From the NCBI RefSeq assembly GCF_019056395.1, contig NZ_CP077639.1, forward strand, positions 932,001 through 996,000: a stretch of 64,000 nt of DNA, written 5' to 3'. The stretch is from Terribacillus sp. DMT04. Its GTDB lineage: Bacteria > Bacillota > Bacilli > Bacillales > Amphibacillaceae. A program made the translations under genes and the position numbers. Shown here one piece after another: positions 49,693-59,530 of the stretch. The stretch's first letter is position 1; the number at the start of each line of letters is the position of its first letter. A model generated the notes under the pieces. The model searched no databases. It saw nothing but the letters and a program-made list of their open reading frames with translations, and had not been told where the DNA came from.

Positions 49693-51588
49693 ATGAATAT
49701 ATTGGATAAGGTACAGCAGTATCGCCAAGAACAAGAGAAGCTCCATTGGGAAGGAACACTTGCTGATTATTTGAACTTGTTAAAGGACCGTCCTTATCTT
49801 GCTCAATCTGCACATTCTCGTGTATATAATATGATTAAGCATAAAGGCATTGACGAGGTGGATGGTGTCAAACATTATCATTTCTTTAAAGATGCCTTGT
49901 TCGGTTTAGAAGAACCGCTAGAGAAGCTAGTCGAAGAATATTTTCATCCGGCTGCAAGAAGACTGGATGTAAAAAAACGAATTCTATTGCTTATGGGACC
50001 AGTGAGCGGGGGGAAATCGACACTTGTCAGCCTGCTTAAACGAGGGCTGGAAGAGTACACTTTCACAGATGAAGGAGCAGTCTACGCAATTAAGGGCTGC
50101 CCGATGCATGAAGATCCACTTCACTTAATTCCTGTCCATTTGCGCAAAGACTTTGAAAGAGAATATGGCATTCGTATTGATGGAAATCTATCTCCGCTGA
50201 ATTTAATGAGATTAGAAGAAGAATACGATAACAGAATTGAAGATGTTATCGTTGAACGGATTTTCTTCTCGGAAGACAAACGTTCTGGAATCGGTACATT
50301 CAGTCCTTCAGACCCCAAGTCACAGGATATTGCCGACCTGACAGGATCCATCGATTTCTCGACCATTGCTGAGTATGGATCAGAATCAGATCCGCGAGCT
50401 TATCGCTTTGATGGTGAATTAAACAAAGCGAACAGAGGTCTAATGGAATTTCAAGAGATGCTGAAATGTGATGAAAAGTTTCTTTGGCATTTGTTATCTC
50501 TTACGCAGGAAGGCAACTTTAAAGCAGGCCGATTTGCGTTAATTTCCGCTGATGAGCTTATCGTAGCTCACACCAATGAGTCGGAATACCGCTCTTTTAT
50601 CTCCAATAAAAAGAACGAAGCCCTGCATTCCCGTATGATCGTTATGCCTGTTCCTTATAACTTGAAAGTCGATGAGGAAGAGAAGATTTATGAGAAGATG
50701 ATTTCTGAAAGTGATATTAAGGACGTTCATATCGCGCCGCATACACTGAAGGTTGCTGCCATGTTTACCATTTTGACTAGATTAAAAGAATCAAATCAAG
50801 GCGGCACCAGCTTATTAAAGAAAATGCATTTGTATAATGGCAAGCTGCTGGAAGGCTTCAGCGAAGCAGATATTCAAGAATTGAAAAATGAACATAGCGA
50901 TGAAGGAATGAGCGGTATTGATCCGCGTTATGTAATAAACCGCATCTCCAGTACAATCATAAAAAAAGAAATGCGTTCCATTAATGCACTTGATGTACTC
51001 CGCTCCTTAAAAGATGGCCTTAGCAGTCATGCGTCTATTTCGAAAGAAGACAGGGAGCGTTACTTGAATTTCATTGCGGTAGCACGTAAAGAGTATGATG
51101 AAATTGCCAAGAAAGAAGTACAAAAGGCTTTTGTTTATTCTTATGAAGAATCAGCGAAGACACTAATGGATAATTATTTGGATAATGTAGAGGCTTATTG
51201 CAATAAAACGAAATTGCATGATCCATTAACCGGAGATGAAATGCCATCTGATGAAAAACTAATGCGTTCTATAGAGGAGCAAATTGGAATCTCTGAAAAT
51301 GCAAAAAAAGCATTCCGGGAAGAAATCCTTATCCGCATATCGGCATATGCCCGTAAAGGAAAGAAATTTGATTATCAATCGCATGAACGGCTGCGGGAGG
51401 CTATTCAGAAGAAGTTATTTGCGGACCTAAAAGACGTGGTAAAAATTACGACATCCACTAAAACACCAGATGAGCGACAGCTGAAGAAAATGAATGACGT
51501 TGTCGCCACATTGATTGATGAGTATGGCTATAATTCCACATCAGCAAACGACCTGCTTCGTTATGTAGGAAGCTTGCTGAATAGATAA
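49693..51588 (+). CDS. prkA: PrkA family serine protein kinase / AAA+ protein
   Basis: 631-residue sporulation-associated PrkA protein, described as a serine kinase and more recently as a Lon-related AAA+ protease. The N-terminal AAA+ module (about 1-380) shows HSRVYNMIKHKG, ALFGLEEPLEKLVEEYFHPAA, Walker A MGPVSGGKSTL, KGCPMHEDPLHLIP, GIGTFSPSDPKSQDI, and the RYxxxNRAL-like ANRGLMEFQEMLK. The C-terminal kinase-like part includes IDPRYVINRISS. GGGAGG precedes the ATG. A sigma-E-like promoter and a masking hairpin control it. Single gene with terminator. Confidence 0.95.
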   Translation: MNILDKVQQYRQEQEKLHWEGTLADYLNLLKDRPYLAQSAHSRVYNMIKHKGIDEVDGVKHYHFFKDALFGLEEPLEKLVEEYFHPAARRLDVKKRILLLMGPVSGGKSTLVSLLKRGLEEYTFTDEGAVYAIKGCPMHEDPLHLIPVHLRKDFEREYGIRIDGNLSPLNLMRLEEEYDNRIEDVIVERIFFSEDKRSGIGTFSPSDPKSQDIADLTGSIDFSTIAEYGSESDPRAYRFDGELNKANRGLMEFQEMLKCDEKFLWHLLSLTQEGNFKAGRFALISADELIVAHTNESEYRSFISNKKNEALHSRMIVMPVPYNLKVDEEEKIYEKMISESDIKDVHIAPHTLKVAAMFTILTRLKESNQGGTSLLKKMHLYNGKLLEGFSEADIQELKNEHSDEGMSGIDPRYVINRISSTIIKKEMRSINALDVLRSLKDGLSSHASISKEDRERYLNFIAVARKEYDEIAKKEVQKAFVYSYEESAKTLMDNYLDNVEAYCNKTKLHDPLTGDEMPSDEKLMRSIEEQIGISENAKKAFREEILIRISAYARKGKKFDYQSHERLREAIQKKLFADLKDVVKITTSTKTPDERQLKKMNDVVATLIDEYGYNSTSANDLLRYVGSLLNR

Positions 51589-51590
51589 AT

Positions 51591-51624
51591 AAAAGCCGCC
51601 AGGATATCCTGGCGGCTTCTTTGT
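51591..51624. terminator. Bidirectional terminator between prkA and the TauE/SafE gene
   Basis: AAGCCGCCAGGAT/ATCCTGGCGGCTT is an almost loopless 13-bp stem flanked by A and T runs. Confidence 0.92.
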
Positions 51625-51628
51625 GTTG

Positions 51629-52399
51629 TTATGCGGATAAAAGCAGAAAGCCTGCAAAAATCGGCAGTAGTACCATGGCTGTTTTTAAATAGACGGGCCG
51701 GACGCGCTTCGTGAATTTAGCTCCGATATAAGAACCAATCATTGTTCCGGCAACGACTTCCAATAATAACTTTAGATCGAGAAAACCAAGCTGCGCATAA
51801 CCTATTCCGCCAGCCAGTGCTATTGGAATGATAATCATCATCGTTGTACCAGCTGATTGCTGTGCAGACAGGCCTAGGAGCATCAGCAAGCCGATTTGGA
51901 TGAATGGAGCGGAACCAATTCCAAATAAGCCGGATAGTGCGCCGGTGACGATGCCAAGCAAAGCTGCTGAAATAAGATAAATGATTTTATTTGAATAGAT
52001 AAAACTGCTGATCGTATTTCCTTTGCCGGTTGGTTTGCCTACCAATAGCAGACGAATACATAAAATAACTCCGGATAATACAAGCATACCTGCTGTAAGA
52101 TAGTTCAAGATTTCCTCTGGGATAATTCCGGAAAAGTGAGAACTGACAAAGGCCCCAACTGCGCCAAAGATGCCAATAATAATACCAGCACGTAACGTCA
52201 CATTTCCTTCACGGTAATGACTTAGCGCACCCGAAAAAGATGAAAAGAGCATAGAAGTAAGCGCTGTTCCAAGCGCTACATGAATTGGAAATCCAAACAG
52301 CACAGTTAGAATACTAATAATGAAGCCGGAGCCTCCTGCTCCGACAAAACCGACGATAAGTCCGGCAGCAATCATAATAAGAATAATTTCAATAGCCAT
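51629..52399 (-). CDS. TauE/SafE family permease
   Basis: 256-residue membrane protein with about eight hydrophobic segments in two repeats: GLIVGFVGAGGSGFIISILTV-type first repeat with GTALTSMLFSSFSGAL, and GALSGLFGIGSAPFIQIGLL with QQSAGTTMMII in the second. These Gly-rich loops define the sulfite/sulfonate exporter family. The actual anion is unknown; sulfite, sulfoacetate or another organic acid are options. It is divergent from a LysR gene that probably controls it. Confidence 0.9.
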   Translation of the reverse strand: MAIEIILIMIAAGLIVGFVGAGGSGFIISILTVLFGFPIHVALGTALTSMLFSSFSGALSHYREGNVTLRAGIIIGIFGAVGAFVSSHFSGIIPEEILNYLTAGMLVLSGVILCIRLLLVGKPTGKGNTISSFIYSNKIIYLISAALLGIVTGALSGLFGIGSAPFIQIGLLMLLGLSAQQSAGTTMMIIIPIALAGGIGYAQLGFLDLKLLLEVVAGTMIGSYIGAKFTKRVRPVYLKTAMVLLPIFAGFLLLSA

Positions 52400-52458
52400 A
52401 TACGTCCCTCATTTCTTGTTGTATGTTAAGTTAACCATAAACAAATGCTAGTGTATAA

Positions 52459-52484
52459 TGCATAAATAACATATAAATTATGCA
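52459..52484. promoter_or_regulatory. Inverted repeat between divergent permease and LysR genes (candidate LysR box)
   Basis: TGCATAA at 52459-52465 and TTATGCA at 52478-52484 are exact reverse complements with a 12-base AT-rich spacer. They lie 20 bases before the LysR start and next to a TATAAT at 52454-52459, where a LysR regulator would bind both promoters. Confidence 0.55.
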
Positions 52485-52504
52485 AAAAAGGTATAGGTGA
52501 TTCT

Positions 52505-53389
52505 ATGGAATGGCAGCAGCTTATTTATTTCAAAGAAGTAGCAGAGCGCGAGCATTATTTACATGCGGCGAGAGCTTTATCGATTTCTCAGCCGGCCCTC
52601 AGCCGGTCGATTGGGAAGCTGGAGGAGCAGCTAGGTGTGCCGTTATTTGAGAAAAGAGGACGGGGCATTGTTCGAAGTGTGTACGGAGATGCTTTTTATG
52701 TCCATGCTGTTAAAATTCTGGAAGAGATGGAGCAAGCAGAAAAGCAAATTCAAAAAATGAAAGACCCGCATTACGGTGAAATAACACTGGGGTTTATGCG
52801 ATCACAAGGACTGCAGCATATTCCGCATGTAATGAAAAATTTTAAAGAAAGTTATCCATCGGTACAGTTTTCGCTAAATCAAGGATCAACCGAGGAATTG
52901 ATCAATCAGCTGAAAGAGGGGAAATTAGATTTATGTATTTGTAACATGAATCAAGGAGAAGAAGGTCTGGCTTGGCAGCAGTTATGGTCCGACCAGCTGT
53001 ACGTATATGTGTCGGACGCACATCCGCTTGCTTGGAAGCAGCAGCTGACATTAGAAGAGATAGAGAAAGAACCCTTCCTGCTTATCAGTCCTGGATTCAG
53101 TGCGCGTGTGATGTTTGAACAAATCGTTGAGAAGTATGGTTTGAAACCAAATGTAGCTTTTGAAAGTGAGGATATTATGACCATTCTTGGTTTCGTCGCA
53201 GCTGGTCAGGGCGTGGCGCTGCTTCCGGCATTTGAAAATCTTCAAGTTCAGCATGTCCGCAGCATTCCCCTGCGTGAGCCTACACAAAGAAATATCGGTA
53301 TTGCGATACGAGATGGTAGTGTACGTTCTTCTGCTTGTGATCAATTCATTAACCATCTTTTAGCTTATTCAAAACAATTACAGAGATAG
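52505..53389 (+). CDS. LysR family transcriptional regulator
   Basis: 294 residues. The N-terminal winged HTH reads QQLIYFKEVAEREHYLHAARALSISQPALSRSIGKLEEQLGVPLFEKRG in family order. The effector domain (about 90-290) has two Rossmann-like lobes (ITLGFMRSQGLQHIP, LDLCICNMN, ISPGFSARVMFEQI, GFVAAGQGVALLPAF). Divergent from the TauE/SafE permease, its most likely target. A GGTGATTC-type weak site precedes the ATG. Confidence 0.92.
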   Translation: MEWQQLIYFKEVAEREHYLHAARALSISQPALSRSIGKLEEQLGVPLFEKRGRGIVRSVYGDAFYVHAVKILEEMEQAEKQIQKMKDPHYGEITLGFMRSQGLQHIPHVMKNFKESYPSVQFSLNQGSTEELINQLKEGKLDLCICNMNQGEEGLAWQQLWSDQLYVYVSDAHPLAWKQQLTLEEIEKEPFLLISPGFSARVMFEQIVEKYGLKPNVAFESEDIMTILGFVAAGQGVALLPAFENLQVQHVRSIPLREPTQRNIGIAIRDGSVRSSACDQFINHLLAYSKQLQR

Positions 53390-53548
53390 AGCTGCAATAC
53401 GCATTGTTTATTTAGTTTATATGAAGCATTCCGATTATTTTGTCGAAGTCTTCTAAGGACAATTTACAATTCATTCACTTAGTCTTCATATACAGACATT
53501 AGAATGAACGATGGGAGACAATTCCCGACAATTGAGAGGGGGAGCTTT

Positions 53549-56500
53549 ATGAAACGTTTTTATCGAGCGGCAGCAGGTCTTAGCGCAAGCTTGCTGCTGA
53601 TGCAAGCAGTAGTCCCAGCATCTATGCCAGCAGCAAAAGCAGAGGAAAAGCTCCGCGAAAATAAGATTTCCATCACGGAAGTTTATGGGAGCCAAAAGCA
53701 AGATGCAGAAGAATTGGCATTCATCGAAGTACACAATGGCACAGATGAAGCGAAAGCGTGGAAAGACTTAAGCGTTATATACAAGAATGGTCAAGAAAAA
53801 CAGCTTGTCACTCAAGAAGCCGAAGAAGAGATTCCAGCAGGCGGTTATGCTGTTCTTGCTTTGAATCCAGATGCTGAAGCTGCAGATTTTAATGCACATT
53901 TTGGAAGCGATATAGCGGATACAGCCTTCACCAATACAACGGAACCCTACATATTTCTAGATGAAGAACAGCAGCTTTCTATTACGGATACAGCCACCGA
54001 ACAGACCTCCGTCTCTGTATTTCATTTTCAAGATGTGACACAGACAGACAGCATTCACTTCCAAGATAATCAAAAAACACCTACCATCCTCGCAGCACCT
54101 TCACCTGGTTCTGCTGAGATTGTACAAGCTCCTGAAGAGAAGGAAGCGGACGGATCTGATCAGAAGAAGCAAGCTGACGAAGAAACCTCTGCTAAAACGG
54201 AAGAAGAATCCGATTCGGTAACAAAAAATGAGGTACTAGAAAAGCAACTGGAAGTGCCAAAAGACGAACAGCCTGCTAGCGAAGACGGGCAGGAGAATGC
54301 TCCTGGTGAAACAGAGTCTGTTGAAGAGAAGGCGCCACAGTCTGAAAACGAAGAGCAGGAACAAGCCGATAAGAGTGAAAAGGCTGAGCAGCCAACACTC
54401 ATACATGATCCGGTCATGACAGCCAAAGGCGGCGAGGATCTTACCATTCGGGCAGCTGTTGGGAATAGCAGCGCTGCGTCAGTCATTCTCACCTATATAT
54501 CCGCACCAGGCATGAGCGAACAAACAGTGGAGATGACGAATAAGGGGGATGGAAATTGGGAAGCGACTGTGCCGAAACACGCGCTTTGGAGCCCAAGTTT
54601 TCAGTACAGCATGGAAGTGCAAGGAACAGAGTCTGCGCTGCGCTACCCGGAAGAAGGCTATCAGCAAACAGTGATAGAGCAAACAGATTTAGATTCGCAA
54701 GAACAGCCGCCAGTTCTTATTACCGAGATTACACCGGATAGTGATAATATTGGTGGATCTGATGCATATGAGTTTATCGAAGTGTATAACAACTCTGATC
54801 AAACGCTGAATTTACAAGATTATAAGCTGGCTTATCAATATCCGGATGGTTCGTCTGCGGATTGGGATATTGATCGTAAAGTACAGCTGGAGCCAACAGG
54901 TAAAGCTGTTTTTTGGATTAAGAATGATGCAAACCAGTCATTAAACCTTGCTGATTTTAACAGCCATTATCAAACCAGCTTGAGTGAAGATCAAGTTATT
55001 GAGCTTGCTAATAGTGGCATGGCCAACGGATCGAAACGGACAATTGCTTTTCAATCCGACAGCGGAGCTCAGCTTGTATCAGCAAGCTACAATGATGCAG
55101 AAGGAATCGATGATACCAAAGTGAATCAAGGTATAACATTTAAAGCTTCTGGGACTTCAGAGATGACAAAGGTTGGCTTGCAGACCTTTGCTTCCCCAGG
55201 AGAACTGATAGACGGCCAAGTTCCTGCGGAAACAGTCAAAGTGGAAAAAGATGAGACTGCTCCAGTAATCTCACATGAAGCTGTAAAGGAAATCGCAGTC
55301 CCTAATCCTTTATCTATTAAAGCGAAGATAACTGAGGAAAACTTTATTCAGCATGTTACGCTTTTCTTTAAAAAAGAAGGAGACGCTAATTATCAGCAAG
55401 TTAACATGCAGCAAGCGGGGGAGTTTTACGAAGCGGAAATCCCTACTGTTGGCTTAGAGGCAGGCACGCTGGAGTATTACATCGAAACATCGGATGGCTT
55501 CAATAGTGCTAAAACAGACACATACAAAGTGAACGTAAAAGAGCCAGATACGGACTTCACTGCTTTGCCTGGACTCTTGGTTACAGAAATTACACCAGAT
55601 TCAATTAATGTAAACGGTGCAGATGGTTACGAGTTTATCGAAGTATACAATAATACAACTGCTCCTATTGATATGCAGAACTATAACTTGACTTACACGT
55701 ATCCTGATATGAGAGTGACAACGTGGGTTCCAGATGAATCTCCAGTAATTCAGTCGGGAGAAACAGTCGTATTCTGGGTTGACAATGGAGCAAATAGCGA
55801 TTTGACAGCAGAAGACTTTAATGCCAATTACGATACATCACTTATATTGGGGGAGAATTTATTCAAGGTTCAGACTGGCGGTATGGCAAATGGAAGCCAA
55901 CGCAGTCTAGGTGTGGCTACCAAAGCGGGCAGTCAAATCGTAAATGCTACCTATAATGAAGTTGATGGTAAGGATGATACAGCTGCTAATATGGGCATTA
56001 ACTATAAGTACCCGATGGATGGCTCTGTAGATATGCTCAAGTTAGATGCTGGTACAACTGCTGGAACTCCTGGAACCGTAACAGCTGACCAAGTTCCTGG
56101 AAGTCCAGTTCAAATCGAAGAAGATAAAGTAGCACCAATAGTGACAGATTTGACGGATAAAGAGATGGTTAAGCAAACGGAAAACTTAGATATTGAAGTA
56201 GAAGCCTCTGACGATAAAACTGTTAAGCGTGTAACAGTTTATTATCGTACAGACAATCAGACAGATTTTAAACGGACAGATTTGGCCTTTAATGAACAGT
56301 CAGGCTATTATCATCACACAGTTTACACACCTGAATTGATAGGGAAAGACTATGTTGAGTATTATGTTGCAGCGACAGATGGGTTCAATGAAACAAAAAC
56401 GGAAGCAAAGCGTGTGACTATTGAAAAGGAACAGAAAGAAACCAGCCCCCGTCTGAATGTAGAGGAAGGGCAGCTTCTATCTGGAACTTACAAACTGAAA

Positions 56501-59362
56501 GCAACATCCGACAAAGCAAAGCAGGATGATATTTCTCTGCTGATTGACGGGAAGGTAGTACCGAAAACCGATAAAGCCCTAGAAACACAAGCATATTTTG
56601 CCTTTGACGTGACGGGAATAAATACGTATTTCCAAAATGCTGTCGTTCAAGATGGTGAGGTGTTGCATGTGTTTGATGACTGGATTGAAACGTACACAAC
56701 GATAACTGTTCCAGTTGATCCAAATACATTAAATCCTGGTAAAAATACAATTAGTATCCACTCTGGAAACAAAGCATCTCCGTTCCAGCTTGAATCTCCT
56801 GAGAACAGAGATGACTTTGATGCAAAAAATGTGCGTCTCGTATTAGGCGATGGCACGGTGCTCTATGATCCGGCGTTTGCCGATCCAAATCAAGTGATTG
56901 ATGTCGGAGATAACGGTAACTACCGTCCAGTACAGGATTTCACTTTTACCATTGACGAGGAAAAATTCCAATCTAATGCTTACACATGGGATACAACAGC
57001 AGCAGAAGATGGCGTGCATACAATAGAAGCAAATGATGGACAAGATACTGATAAAGTGTCTGTAACAGTAGACAATACAGCGCCTGTTATAAAGACAGTT
57101 ATAGAAGATGGGAAATCATATAAAGGTGACTTTGTTATTGATGGCAGTGCTGAAGATGATGGCAGCGGTCTCAGCAGCTTGTCAGCTGAATTGGACGGAG
57201 AAGAAATTGGCCTTCCTTATGAAACTTCATCTGCCGCATTAACTGGCGGAGACCATCAGCTTGTGCTGCGTGCAGTGGATAAGGCTGGGAACGAAGAAGT
57301 GCGTACAGTTAAATTTGTTACTCCGGCAGAACACCCTGACGCACCGGAATTAATCAAGCCGGAAGATGAAGCGGGAGACGTTGGCAGAAATCCAGAGCTA
57401 GAAGTGAAAGTAACGGACCCTACCGATGATGAAATGGATGTTACTTTTTATCAAGGGCATAAGTATAAAGTAAGTCAGGAAAGTGACATTAAAGCATTTA
57501 AAAATGCTGCAGATTATGAACCGCCTTCCGACTATGCCCCAAAAGGAGAACAAGCCTTCACAGATACGGATATCGAGAAAGTTGCGAATGTGGACGACAA
57601 GTATCTGATCAACGATAGTACGGAACAATTCCCTTATCATCGTTTTGAGGTACCTGTTTCCAAAGACGTAGATAATAAAAATGTCGTTGAAGTGAATTGG
57701 AGCGGTAACTCGCTGCCAGGCCGGAAAGTCTCCATGTACGCATGGAACCATAAGGAAGAAGATTGGCAGCTTGTCGATTATAAAGTGGCCGGCGATGAGG
57801 ACTTTGACTTGCAAGGAACAGTTAATGTGGATCATTTCGTGAAAGACTACAAAATGAATGTGTTAATCCAGGATGAGATTAGCATAGAAGAAGAGGACTA
57901 TGACTATTCGTTCGTATGGATGTCAGACACACAATATTACACAGAGAGTTATCCGCATATTTACAACGAACAAGTGAACTGGATTGCGGAAAACAAAGAC
58001 AACTATAATATTGATTATGTCATCCATACTGGTGACTTAGTCAACTTCTCCAATCAGGAATATCAATGGAAAGTTGCAGATAAAGCCATGCAAGTACTTG
58101 ATGATGCGGGTATTCCTTACGGTGTATTAGCAGGAAACCATGATGTAGAACAAAAGAGCAACGATTACAAGGATTATTACCGTTATTTCGGAGCAGACCG
58201 TTTTGAGGACAAGCCTTGGTACGGAGGTTCCTATAAGAATAACCGAGGACATTATGACTTAATCTCCTCTAACGGCAATGACTATATCATGGTCTATCTT
58301 GGCTGGGGTATAGATGAAGAAGGTATTGCTTGGGCGGATGCTGTGCTGAAGGCCCATCCTGACCGGAAAGCGATCTTGAATTTCCATGAGTATCTATTAT
58401 CCTCCGGGAATCGTCATCCTGTTGGTGAGCAGCTATATCAAGAGCTTGTTCTTGATAATAAGAATGTCTTTGCTGTTCTTTGCGGGCATTACCATGCGGC
58501 GGATATGCTTGTTGATGAAATTGATGATAATGGCGATGGTGTGACGGATCGAAAAGTATATCAGATGCTGGCTGATTATCAAGCTGGACCTGAAGGCGGG
58601 CAAGGATACATGCGCATACTGCTCTTTGACACGGAGACAGACCAAATTAAAGTGAAGACATACTCACCGTATATGGATGATTACAACTATTACGATGAAG
58701 AAGAGTTTCCCGGCACGGATGAATTTACAATTGGGCTGGAACTAGATGCGCAGAAGAAGCGCGTAGCTACTAACTATGTGGAAGTAAATGTTTTTGGTAC
58801 AAAGGAGATTGGCACCGCAGAAAATGTGCAAAGTGGTGATACAGCTTCTGTTACATGGGAAGGCTTAACTGACGACCATGCGTATGCGTGGTATGCTGTT
58901 GCAGAAGATGCACATGGCGGAAAGACAAAATCGGATCTTTGGACATTCACAACAAGCGGTGGTGCACCTTCACCTGACGATAATGGAAACGAGCTTCCAG
59001 CAGATGACACAAATGGTAACAATCAAGATCCAGATCCAATTAACGGCGGAGAGAAGCCGCCAGGTGACGATAATAACACGAAGGTTGAAGATCCAATTAG
59101 CGGCGGCGATACTAGTAAACCGGCAGATCAGCATGATGATGGAGAAACGCCTGTTACCACGGTGCCGCATATACCTTCAGGATTTGATGACGCAGCAAAT
59201 ATAAAGCCTGTTTCGGGCGATAGCGGTAAAACGACAACATTCGGCAGTATTTTGCCGCAAACAGCAAGTCAGCTGTTTAATTATCTCTTAGCTGGAGCCG
59301 GACTATTCGTTCTAGGTGTAGCGTTATTCTGGATAAACAAACGTAAGGCGGCAAACAAATAA
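53549..59362 (+). CDS. Large cell-wall-anchored protein with lamin-tail and metallophosphatase domains (YvnB-like)
   Basis: 1,937-residue exported protein. A signal peptide covers about 1-31 (hydrophobic core, then AKA). Lamin-tail domains lie at about 37-165, 388-511 and 674-796; the last two are close repeats (ITEITPDS, YEFIEVYNN, MANGS-R). A Glu/Lys/Gln-rich disordered stretch covers 196-284. Ig-like modules lie near 284-371, 569-666, 858-960 and 1171-1261. A calcineurin-like phosphatase domain covers about 1452-1714, with WMSDTQYY, HTGDLVN, AGNHDV, NFHEY and CGHYHAAD all intact. A Pro/Asp/Asn-rich spacer precedes the sorting signal LPQTAS (1902-1907), a hydrophobic helix and KRKAANK. It should hydrolyse phosphoesters at the cell surface. 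ATG 53549 follows GAGGGGGAG. Anchoring by a class-D-type sortase is inferred. Confidence 0.9.
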   Translation: MKRFYRAAAGLSASLLLMQAVVPASMPAAKAEEKLRENKISITEVYGSQKQDAEELAFIEVHNGTDEAKAWKDLSVIYKNGQEKQLVTQEAEEEIPAGGYAVLALNPDAEAADFNAHFGSDIADTAFTNTTEPYIFLDEEQQLSITDTATEQTSVSVFHFQDVTQTDSIHFQDNQKTPTILAAPSPGSAEIVQAPEEKEADGSDQKKQADEETSAKTEEESDSVTKNEVLEKQLEVPKDEQPASEDGQENAPGETESVEEKAPQSENEEQEQADKSEKAEQPTLIHDPVMTAKGGEDLTIRAAVGNSSAASVILTYISAPGMSEQTVEMTNKGDGNWEATVPKHALWSPSFQYSMEVQGTESALRYPEEGYQQTVIEQTDLDSQEQPPVLITEITPDSDNIGGSDAYEFIEVYNNSDQTLNLQDYKLAYQYPDGSSADWDIDRKVQLEPTGKAVFWIKNDANQSLNLADFNSHYQTSLSEDQVIELANSGMANGSKRTIAFQSDSGAQLVSASYNDAEGIDDTKVNQGITFKASGTSEMTKVGLQTFASPGELIDGQVPAETVKVEKDETAPVISHEAVKEIAVPNPLSIKAKITEENFIQHVTLFFKKEGDANYQQVNMQQAGEFYEAEIPTVGLEAGTLEYYIETSDGFNSAKTDTYKVNVKEPDTDFTALPGLLVTEITPDSINVNGADGYEFIEVYNNTTAPIDMQNYNLTYTYPDMRVTTWVPDESPVIQSGETVVFWVDNGANSDLTAEDFNANYDTSLILGENLFKVQTGGMANGSQRSLGVATKAGSQIVNATYNEVDGKDDTAANMGINYKYPMDGSVDMLKLDAGTTAGTPGTVTADQVPGSPVQIEEDKVAPIVTDLTDKEMVKQTENLDIEVEASDDKTVKRVTVYYRTDNQTDFKRTDLAFNEQSGYYHHTVYTPELIGKDYVEYYVAATDGFNETKTEAKRVTIEKEQKETSPRLNVEEGQLLSGTYKLKATSDKAKQDDISLLIDGKVVPKTDKALETQAYFAFDVTGINTYFQNAVVQDGEVLHVFDDWIETYTTITVPVDPNTLNPGKNTISIHSGNKASPFQLESPENRDDFDAKNVRLVLGDGTVLYDPAFADPNQVIDVGDNGNYRPVQDFTFTIDEEKFQSNAYTWDTTAAEDGVHTIEANDGQDTDKVSVTVDNTAPVIKTVIEDGKSYKGDFVIDGSAEDDGSGLSSLSAELDGEEIGLPYETSSAALTGGDHQLVLRAVDKAGNEEVRTVKFVTPAEHPDAPELIKPEDEAGDVGRNPELEVKVTDPTDDEMDVTFYQGHKYKVSQESDIKAFKNAADYEPPSDYAPKGEQAFTDTDIEKVANVDDKYLINDSTEQFPYHRFEVPVSKDVDNKNVVEVNWSGNSLPGRKVSMYAWNHKEEDWQLVDYKVAGDEDFDLQGTVNVDHFVKDYKMNVLIQDEISIEEEDYDYSFVWMSDTQYYTESYPHIYNEQVNWIAENKDNYNIDYVIHTGDLVNFSNQEYQWKVADKAMQVLDDAGIPYGVLAGNHDVEQKSNDYKDYYRYFGADRFEDKPWYGGSYKNNRGHYDLISSNGNDYIMVYLGWGIDEEGIAWADAVLKAHPDRKAILNFHEYLLSSGNRHPVGEQLYQELVLDNKNVFAVLCGHYHAADMLVDEIDDNGDGVTDRKVYQMLADYQAGPEGGQGYMRILLFDTETDQIKVKTYSPYMDDYNYYDEEEFPGTDEFTIGLELDAQKKRVATNYVEVNVFGTKEIGTAENVQSGDTASVTWEGLTDDHAYAWYAVAEDAHGGKTKSDLWTFTTSGGAPSPDDNGNELPADDTNGNNQDPDPINGGEKPPGDDNNTKVEDPISGGDTSKPADQHDDGETPVTTVPHIPSGFDDAANIKPVSGDSGKTTTFGSILPQTASQLFNYLLAGAGLFVLGVALFWINKRKAANK

Positions 59363-59370
59363 ATAATTGG

Positions 59371-59410
59371 CGGATAACTGGAAAAAACATTTTCGGTTAT
59401 CCGTTTTTTA
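59371..59410 (+). terminator. Terminator after the surface-protein gene
   Basis: CGGATAACTG/CGGTTATCCG, a 10-bp arm with one mismatch, is followed by TTTTTT. Confidence 0.88.
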
Positions 59411-59451
59411 ACTTAAAAAAGCAATGATTTTTTCTTATAAAAACAAAAATG

Positions 59452-59465
59452 TAAAAACGCTTTCA
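59452..59465 (+). promoter_or_regulatory. cre-like site upstream of odhA
   Basis: TAAAAACGCTTTCA matches the cre consensus at all but one position. Confidence 0.5.
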
Positions 59466-59516
59466 AAATGTTGATATTTATGTAACGTACTTGTACAAAT
59501 CCTTTTATATCAATAA

Positions 59517-59530
59517 AGAAAGCGTTTTAA
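59517..59530 (+). promoter_or_regulatory. Second cre-like site upstream of odhA
   Basis: AGAAAGCGTTTTAA matches the cre consensus except at two positions. It lies 65 bases after the first site. Two weak sites in tandem fit carbon control of a citric-acid-cycle operon. Confidence 0.4.
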
